From assembly GCA_030272585.1 (NCBI GenBank), contig BSYQ01000011.1, positions 1,302,001 to 1,366,000 of the forward strand: a DNA stretch of 64,000 bases. The letters are read 5' to 3'. Position numbers and translations under genes: made by a program. How positions within the stretch are numbered: the stretch's first letter is position 1; the number at the start of each line of letters is the position of its first letter. The notes beneath the pieces were generated by a model. The model had not been told where the DNA came from, did no database searches, and saw only the letters and a list, made by a program, of their open reading frames with translations. Below, in pieces: positions 56,901 through 64,000 of this stretch. Origin of the DNA: Bryopsis sp. KO-2023 (Eukaryota > Chlorophyta > Ulvophyceae > Bryopsidales > Bryopsidaceae).

Positions 56901-59752
56901 TATTGCAATGGAATGTGCTGCAGAGAGCGAGTGCTCCTTAGCCATCGAAGATTCTGAATTTACCGACAACAGGGCCGTCAGCGAAGGGGGTGCATTGCTG
57001 GTATCCAGTGTGGTCGGATGCAACATCACTCGCACCCAGTTCACTCAGAAGGAAAAGGTTACAGGGAACGGTGGGGCTGCCAAGATCGACACCAAAGCAT
57101 TGAAGCTTGTGGGTGGAGGCTTCTCTGGAGGCCAGTCTGACATGGGAGGTGCTCTTTTCCTTGAATCTGCCGAGTCGGTGAGTGCCCCCATTTCCCCCCG
57201 TGATTAACAACCCAGCTCCACTCCGTCTGACATGGTTGCACAGAGTTTTTCTTCATGTTTTTTTTTTTTTTAATTAGATCGAGATCACGGGGACCAAATT
57301 CTCATCAAACGTTGCAGAAAAGTCTGGAAGTGCCGTCTATTACGTGGCAGCCCCGAGTGGGGGTGATGTCAAAATCGCCGATGCGACTTTCACCAGGAAT
57401 AAGGCAGACATGAACGATGGTGGCTGTGTGTTCCTGGGGGACCTCGAGGCTTTCTCGGTGAATGATTCCGAGTTTTCTGGAAACCAAGGGGGTGGGGTTG
57501 TTTTGAAATCCATCACCGGCGGGGTGGAAATCGGGACGACGAAATTCATGGAAGGAAAATCTGACGGCGACGGGGCTGCCGTGAATGTGGATGATACGCC
57601 CAAGGTAAAAAAAGAAAAGAAAAAAAACTGCTCAGTCAGGATTTTTGATCGGTGTTGTATTTTTTGGGGGAGGGGAGAAAATGCCCAGTCAGGATTTCTG
57701 ATCAATATTTCATGGGGGAGGGAAATAAAAATGCCCAGCCAGAGTTTTTCTTTATCAATGTTTTGTGGAAAAATAGGAGGTACATGAGTTTTGTTCAAAA
57801 GAGATCATTGAAACACACCGAATGCTATTTTTCTCAAAATAGATCGACCAAGACAATCTCGACGCAACCATGGGCTGGCCTTTTTCACTCCTTTGCACTG
57901 TTTTTCAACTAAAGCTACCCCCTCGTCCAATGCATTTTCCGAAAAAGCTATGAAAGATCTGTCGTGTTGAGAGGTTTTTTTTTGCATTACGGCACGCAAT
58001 CAGGTTACGATTGATGGCTCCATTTTCCATGCAAATTCGGCAGTTGATGGTGGAGCAGTCCAGTTGGCAAATGTCACAGCTTTGACCATGATGGGCTCCA
58101 CTTTTTCCAGGAACAAAGGCAAAAGATATGGAGGAGGTGCCCATTTGATCGCCATCGAAGAAGCCACCATCAAGGATGTTACTTTTTCGGAAAATGAAGT
58201 GGATAGCAAGGAGGTGCGTATTTATTTTTCATTTATTTATTTTTTTCAGATTCTGATTCCTTTTACTCTCTTCGTTGTCTTTCCTTTTTTTCCCCTTTTT
58301 TTATTTTTTAGTCCAGAATTTTTTTTTTAAAGCATCCAGACTTTTTTTCTTTTAAATATCCACACACCATTAAGGTTTTTTTTAATAAATAATTCAGACT
58401 TCTTTTGCTTTCTGCTTTGTTCTTCTTTTTTTTTTCAATCCATGCTCCTTCTAGAGTGTCTTTCTTTTTTTTTTTGTGAAAGATGGACCCCCAAGTAACT
58501 CTCGTCAAAATATGCCCTTATGACACACTCTATGCAATTCCGGACAAAAATTCTTTTTTCAACAATCTCAAAAAAGTCTTCTAAAACATCTGGTCGTTGG
58601 AACAGGAAATCCGTGCTGGGGGTGGCCTCGCCATGAAAGCCGTGGAATCAACTACTCTGACGAATATCATTGCCACTGGAAACAAGGGCAGTGCTGTCGG
58701 GGGTGGTATCTCAGCATATGAGGGGGACTCCATCGTTGTGGAAGGCTGCACTTTCACGGGAAATTCTGGATCGGCAGCCGGAGGCCTCTCCGTACAGGAG
58801 TTTGCCACCGGTGCGAAGATTTCCCAGACGGATTTCAAGTCTAACAGTGCTGGGGCCGGAGGTGCGATTTATTTCGGGAACACCCCTGCCATCGAAGCCA
58901 CCTCCTGCAAATTTGATGGGAACAAAGCGGATCATGACGTAAGCAAATTCGGGGGGGGGGGGGTTTGGAATAAATTGGGATGGCTATAAATAGAATAGCC
59001 ATTAAAGATGTGATAGTAAACACCATCCGACCGCTACTTTTGGCACTACAATTGTCAGGGGGTTGAATTTATTAGGGTTTTCCCGTCGGCAAGATTCCAC
59101 TTTTTCATTTTTTTTTGAATATAAAAGTATAAAAAAAAGCAAGATGCGAAACAAACATTGGAAAACCGCCGGCACACATACATTCAAAAGAAAACCTTCC
59201 GGCTTTTGTTGAGTGCGCCCCCCCCCCCTTTCTCCTTGCTTTCCACTTTTCGGAAAAAAAAATACAGAAAGACAATCCACATGCCCAAAACCTGATAGTG
59301 TTTTTTTTCTTCTCAACTTCCTTTCACACCACCTTTTTTGTTGTTTGTGCCAGGGAGGTGCAATTCGTGTGAATAACGGAACCACAGCATTGACTGTGAA
59401 AACCTCCGGGTTTTCGCGCAACACAGCCAGACTGGGCAGCGGCGGAGGCATCAGTGTCGGCTCCAGGTTGAAGGGAGGAGACCCTGTGGCATCTGTCGAA
59501 ACTCTGTCCTGCGAAAAATGCACTTTCACTGCAAATCTTGCCAAAAACGGAGGGGGCATCAACGTATATGGTGCCACCGTGGTGGATATCGCTTCGAGCC
59601 GGTTCGAAAAGTGCTACGTGGAGGGGAATGGCGGCAGCGTGAATTTCTATGCCACGCCCACACCGGCTGCTTTGGTGAGTTTGCTTTTCTTGTGTGTTTT
59701 GCTTTTTTTTTCCTGTCAGACAGGGAAGGATCCTGCATAAAAGGTCGTACTC

Positions 59753-59789
<37 letters not shown>

Positions 59790-62289
59790 AGAAAAATCGC
59801 TTTCTTTTTGCTAAGGATGGAAAAGTTCGTTTCGTCTTTCGGAATGGGTAAAAAAAATGGAAAATATATGTAGAAACAAAAACAGAAACAAAAAATTATT
59901 TTGCGTTTCCCTCTCAACAGTTCTGTTTTTTTTTTTGTTAAACAGATGAATATGGAAAGGAATGCTGGTGAGAAGGAAATCACGGTTGCTGGAAGCGATT
60001 TTGTGGGATCTTCCACTAAAAACGGTTTTGGAGGTTCTATGGCAGTCACTGGTGCAGGGAACATCGTCTTATCGATTGCCAACATCACAGGATCCACAGG
60101 TACGCATTTTTTTGATGCAACATTGCACGTTAGTGGTCTTTTTTTTTTTGGCTCGCTGGTGCAAATCAATGGTCAATATATTTTTTTTGATTCAATATGT
60201 ACATTAATGATCAATATAGAATGTTCCCCCTCTTCCCCCCCCCCAAAAAAAGAATAATAAAATAATAAAATAAAGAAAACCCATGTTTGGTGCGCGGATA
60301 GATCCCTTTTTTTTTGGTGGGTTTTTGGTGGGTTTTTTCGAGTTTTTTTTGTTTTTGGACTCGCCCAGTGGTAATCGAAAAGTTGGATAAACACGGCCAT
60401 ATTTTTCAACCAGCACAGAACTTTTTTTATAAGTAATATTTTTTTTCCTTTTTTTTTAATAATTCATTTCGATCGCGATTTATTGCAGCAAACCAGGGTG
60501 GCGCTGCATATTTTGAAAACTCCGGGGCCGTGGCCATCACCGACACAGAAATCACCAACACCAAGGCCATTGTGAGTGCAAATAATCTTGTTCGTTCATT
60601 TCCATGCCCAAGGCTTTTTTTGTTTTTATTTTCTTCTAGTTCAACATTTTTTTCACAACACTTTTTTCTACCATGCCCAGTCTTACACCAATCCCCCCCC
60701 TTTCCCCTCTTCTTATGCTTCTTTCGACTGTGTTTTAGGATGGTGGTGCAATTGTGGCGTCGAATTTGGACGGTCTCAGCATCACCGGTGGGGTTTTCAA
60801 ACAAAACACTGCTAATGAAAACGGGGGCACTCTTTTGGTTACTGGAACCGACACCAAAATCGACTCGTCTGTCATATCGAACGCCAAGGCTGGGGAAAAA
60901 GGTGGAGCCGTCTATCTGACAGACTCCAGCTTGGCCATTTCTGATTCGGTGGTGGAAAAAAGCGAGGCAGAGTTTGGAGGCGCACTGGCCCTGTCTGGAT
61001 CATCAGATGTACAACTGCAAAGCGTGAATTTCACCGACAACACAGCAACCTCATGGGAGGGGTCTGTCGTTTTCTCAGACTCTTGCGATTCCAAGGTAGG
61101 ATTGCTTGGAGGATGAAATTGGACGAATAACAAAAAAAATTCGATTGATCGTGTCCGATTGATTCTGCTCGAGCCACCATGCTGTACATTGACGTTTTCC
61201 GAGCTGGAAAGTCATAAACTGAATATCAATAATTGGACCAAACAATTGATCTCAATAATTGGACCAAACAATTGATCGACCCAGGATGCTGCACTTTTTG
61301 AAAGCTTTATTTAAAGCATTCGATGGGAACATTTTTGAACATATATATATACAGTAGAAGTCGCTTTGTTAACCACATTCGGGCCACGCGTTTTCGGGCT
61401 AATTAAGCGATTGGTTAACAATGCGATGTTCGACATTTCCCCTCTCCCAGACGCGCACGCATTCGAATCAAACTCTAAAGAACTCGTTAATAGTGGTCTG
61501 GCGATTGAAACGTCGTCGAAGGAACTCCATGATCTCGTCTTGGGTCGTTCTCGGTGGCGGAAAGGTCTTGTCGAGCACGAGTCGCAGGTTATGACGTCCA
61601 GAAACAGATACAGAAGTTCGACAGTTACATATTCATATTGCAGTGCGTTTATTTTTTCAGCCGTTTCATATTCTCTATGCATTCAGTTCATTTTGTTCGA
61701 CTGTTTTCGAATTCCCTTTGCACTGCGCGTTCTTCGTTCGACCATTCGCGTATGAAATTCGCGAGTGGCGTGGTTAATTAGCCGGCGGCATTAAACGATG
61801 GTTCCCACCCCCTGAAAATTCCGTTCCTGGCGATTTGGGCTAAGAAAGCGGCGGGGTTAATTATCCGATGGTTATTAAAGCGACTTCTACTGTATATATA
61901 TGTATATGCATTTTTTTGTACAAATTTGGGAGTGTGTTTCTCAGGTCAAGGCTGAAGGGACTTGCTCCGTCCAAATTCCATTCAAGCGAGGTTTCGGTGG
62001 AATGGCCAAGGAAGAGGATGCGGTCGACTTGGCTTTCGACGTCCAACCGGAGTGTAACGAGGGGAACAGCAGCTCCATCAACATGGAGGCTTGCATTTAC
62101 GACTATTTGACCATCAACGGAGTGGGAGGTTTCATGATCCTAGCATACATTCTGCTGGGTTTGGCTTGCATTGGCCTGGTGGTGATGTTTACACTCGTTG
62201 CTTTTATGAAAACGAGTTTGATTCCGGCCAAAGCGCCAAGTCCCACCACCCTGGAGCCGTTGATGGATGAAGGCAATTCGATGGCTTGA
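53995..62289 (+). CDS. Type I membrane protein with chlamydial Pmp-like beta-helix repeats
   Basis: Thirteen exons: 53995-54812, 55310-55931, 56094-56316, 56457-56569, 56797-57177, 57278-57604, 58004-58213, 58606-58938, 59354-59674, 59946-60099, 60489-60571, 60739-61095, 61945-62289; 1428 aa, all introns GT-AG, phases consistent. It starts MIGRRQRFVTRLCLLLGVLL, a signal peptide. The ectodomain has some 30 repeats of the form (S/T)xFxxNxA...GGA (examples SKFTGNSAVGQGGV, TDFKSNSAGAGGAI, CTFTGNSGSAAGGL), the chlamydial polymorphic outer membrane protein repeat known to form parallel beta-helices. The last exon has a Cys-bearing juxtamembrane part, one membrane helix at about residues 1376-1402 (MILAYILLGLACIGLVVMF) and a 26-residue cytoplasmic tail. 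Likely a surface adhesion or recognition protein; ligand unknown. The least sure junction is intron 1, where the frame would otherwise stop at once. Confidence 0.87.
59754..59788 (+). repeat. Poly-C tract of over 30 bases in an intron
   Basis: An almost unbroken C run of more than 30 bases inside intron 9 of the Pmp-repeat gene (a G run on the transcript's opposite strand), followed by GAGAAAAATCGC. Length is likely variable between cells or assemblies. Confidence 0.9.
61226..61276 (+). repeat. 26-bp direct repeat, two copies
   Basis: TCAATAATTGGACCAAACAA followed by TTGAT occurs at 61226-61250 and again at 61252-61276, separated by one base. It lies in the last intron of the Pmp-repeat gene, left of the pogo-like MITE. 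Confidence 0.85.
61352..61892. mobile_element. Pogo-like (Tc1/mariner) MITE 2, intronic
   Basis: Inverted repeats CAGTAGAAGTCGCTTT and AAAGCGACTTCTACTG, flanked by TA (61350-61351, 61893-61894). 541 bp, related to MITE 1 at 17366-17902 along its length. On the minus strand a segment (about 61460-61545) still reads like transposase (DEIMEFLRRRFNRQTTINEF), so the family derives from a coding element. It lies inside intron 12 of the Pmp-repeat gene in a TA-rich target. Confidence 0.85.
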
Positions 62290-64000
62290 GTGTCAGTCAG
62301 TCCTGGAAGCTGTGACCGCTGCTGTATGACTGTCATGGATGGTCACACTTTTTTGCGTTTTTTTTTTTTCCTCAAGACATGAGTTGTGGTGCGTTGCGGA
62401 AAGCATTGTGTTTTGTTGGGAGGGGGACTATTTATGGAATTGAGTGAGGCTGTGCATGTGTGTTTTGCATTCATCGGACGGAGGAAAAAGAAGCAAGAAC
62501 AAGAATTTGGTTTGGGTAGGAAACATATGAAAGTGGAGGTCGGCCGAAAATTGCTGTTCATTTTGAAGTATTACATGTGTGGCTGTGTCCTCCTATGGGT
62601 GGCTGCGATTTTGTCTTTTGTCGATTTTTGGGAGTTTTATTATGAGGTATTAATCATGAAATCGATTAAAAGAATCGAATTAAAAAACAAAACAAAAGGG
62701 AGGGGAGGTGGGGAAAATGAAAAAAAAAAAATACGTACGAGCAAAAACAAAAAAAAAGAAAAAAAAACGAAGAAAAAGGGAGACACCGAAACATTGCTCG
62801 GTTCTTAATAGGCTTTTTTTTTTTTGGGAAGGTATTCTTACCCATTTTTGCTTTTGGTGGTGGTTTTGTTTTTGTTTTTTTCTTTAAAGCTTCATCCAGT
62901 AGGATAAAGCTGCAATTTTTTTGTTCACTTTTATTATACAATTTTTTGCCTTTTTTTTTGGGTTTAAGTTTAAATCTCAATATTTAAGAATTTTAAGGAG
63001 ATGGAGGAGATATAAAAGCTTTTTCTTATGGTTCTTTTTTGGGGGGGCTGCGCAAAGCGATTTTCACAGTCGCTTATATTTTTCCTGTTTTTTCACACTT
63101 TTTTTTCACTTTTTCTTTTCTTTTTTTTTGGGGGGGGAAACAATTGAATGGATGAAAAAGCAGTCAGGTACAATCCTCCAGTACTTAATGGATGGATGAG
63201 GGAAAAAAAAGAAAGAAAACAAGCAAAAAGTAGCAAGCGCAGTGGTTAAAATTGGTTTTTTTTTGTGTCTGGGAGTCAGACCCTGCCCATGTGGCATTGG
63301 AGGGGGGGGGAGAGAAGAGAGGAGTTGAGCAATCGAACAAACCTTACATTCATTCAGCTTTGCAAACCATAGAAGTACTTTTGAAAGTTGGGAAGAGGGA
63401 AAATGAATGCGGGGGGAGGGGGGTAGCCGAAGAATTTGAGAAGAAAGAAAGAAAAGAGGGTAGGAAGTCGGCGGGTAAAAAATGGGTGGAGAACTGACAC
63501 TGTGACGGGTACAGTTTGCATTGTTGGTGATCTTTGATGTGGTGGTCGGTGCGGAGGGGGTGGGTGTGTAAAAGCGACGTGCTTTTCCTGTGAGAAACAA
63601 CCCTGCCAAACAATGCAGGATTCTACCTTTGCTGCAACCCTTTCTTTTTTGGCTTTGTCACTGGAAGAATTTCAGGACTGGGGCTGTCATATTCACTGGC
63701 CGTTGATGTGTCAGGAATAGCAATTCGAGGGGTGATTGATTATTGATGTTCAATCTTGAACCCTGAACAAGGGGTAGTCAGAATTATGAAATTATGGATC
63801 AGATTATGGCTCGATAGTACAACTTTGACTTTGGGAAGACACCGGATTCCAAACAGGGTGAAACTTGTTCCCTACTGTAATTAATGCCTGGCGCTGTCCA
63901 AAACAAGATGCACCTTGACGAAACGAACTCCCTAAAAGAGTCGATCAAGGGGAAAGAAACACTTCTCTGGCAAAATTCAAAAGTTCATGGGGGAAACGCT
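62290..64000. other. 3' flank, no gene seen
   Basis: Likely 3' untranslated sequence of the Pmp-repeat gene, then homopolymer-rich DNA with T-run/G-run junctions at 63033-63047 and 63120-63138. No supportable gene to the end of the window. Confidence 0.5.

Overview
The window is nuclear DNA from a eukaryote, most likely a free-living unicellular alga or protist. Genes have GT-AG introns of tens to hundreds of bases, and intergenic DNA is rich in homopolymer runs. The gene set is eukaryotic: an Argonaute remnant, LIN9, ATG16, apple/PAN-domain secreted proteins and a receptor-like protein with chlamydial Pmp-type repeats. I cannot fix the taxon. Exon joins below were made by eye from splice sites and reading phase.

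Layout. 1-1.2 kb: decayed 3' end of an Argonaute gene. 1.9-4.4 kb: non-autonomous CACTA DNA transposon, copy 1. 5.3-17.1 kb: a young minus-strand Ty3/gypsy-type LTR retrotransposon, split by a 6.2-kb hAT transposon that carries its transposase, a second gene of unknown role and a 98-bp tandem repeat. 17.4-17.9 kb: pogo-like MITE. 18.5-19.1 kb: secreted double-PAN protein. 21.2-23.9 kb: LIN9 (MuvB/DREAM-type cell-cycle regulator). 23.9-28.5 kb: gene-poor, homopolymer-rich DNA. 28.5-29.5 kb: small unknown gene. 31.0-33.6 kb: ATG16 (autophagy). 35 kb: second double-PAN gene. 37.2-41.5 kb: a large secreted proline-rich protein on the minus strand. 42.4-43.0 kb: LINE 3' fragment. 43.7-45.1 kb: secreted Ala/Cys-rich protein. 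46.3-47.8 kb: Pro/Tyr-rich protein. 48.3 kb: orphan protein-kinase exon. 49.0-52.5 kb: nested hAT MITE and CACTA copy 2, then another MITE. 54.0-62.3 kb: 13-exon Pmp-repeat membrane protein with a pogo-like MITE in its last intron. 62.3-64 kb: no gene seen.

Two themes stand out. The right half is rich in secreted or surface proteins: two PAN proteins, the proline-rich chimera, the Ala/Cys-rich protein and the Pmp-repeat receptor, which together would suit an extracellular matrix or recognition role. The mobile elements also give a readable order of insertion: hAT into retrotransposon, and CACTA into the edge of a hAT MITE. The best candidate for something undescribed is the minus-strand proline-rich protein at 37,240-41,546. 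Its strongest long open frame on the other strand, a Gly-rich one, is a decoy. The Ala/Cys-rich secreted protein at 43,683-45,113 is second.
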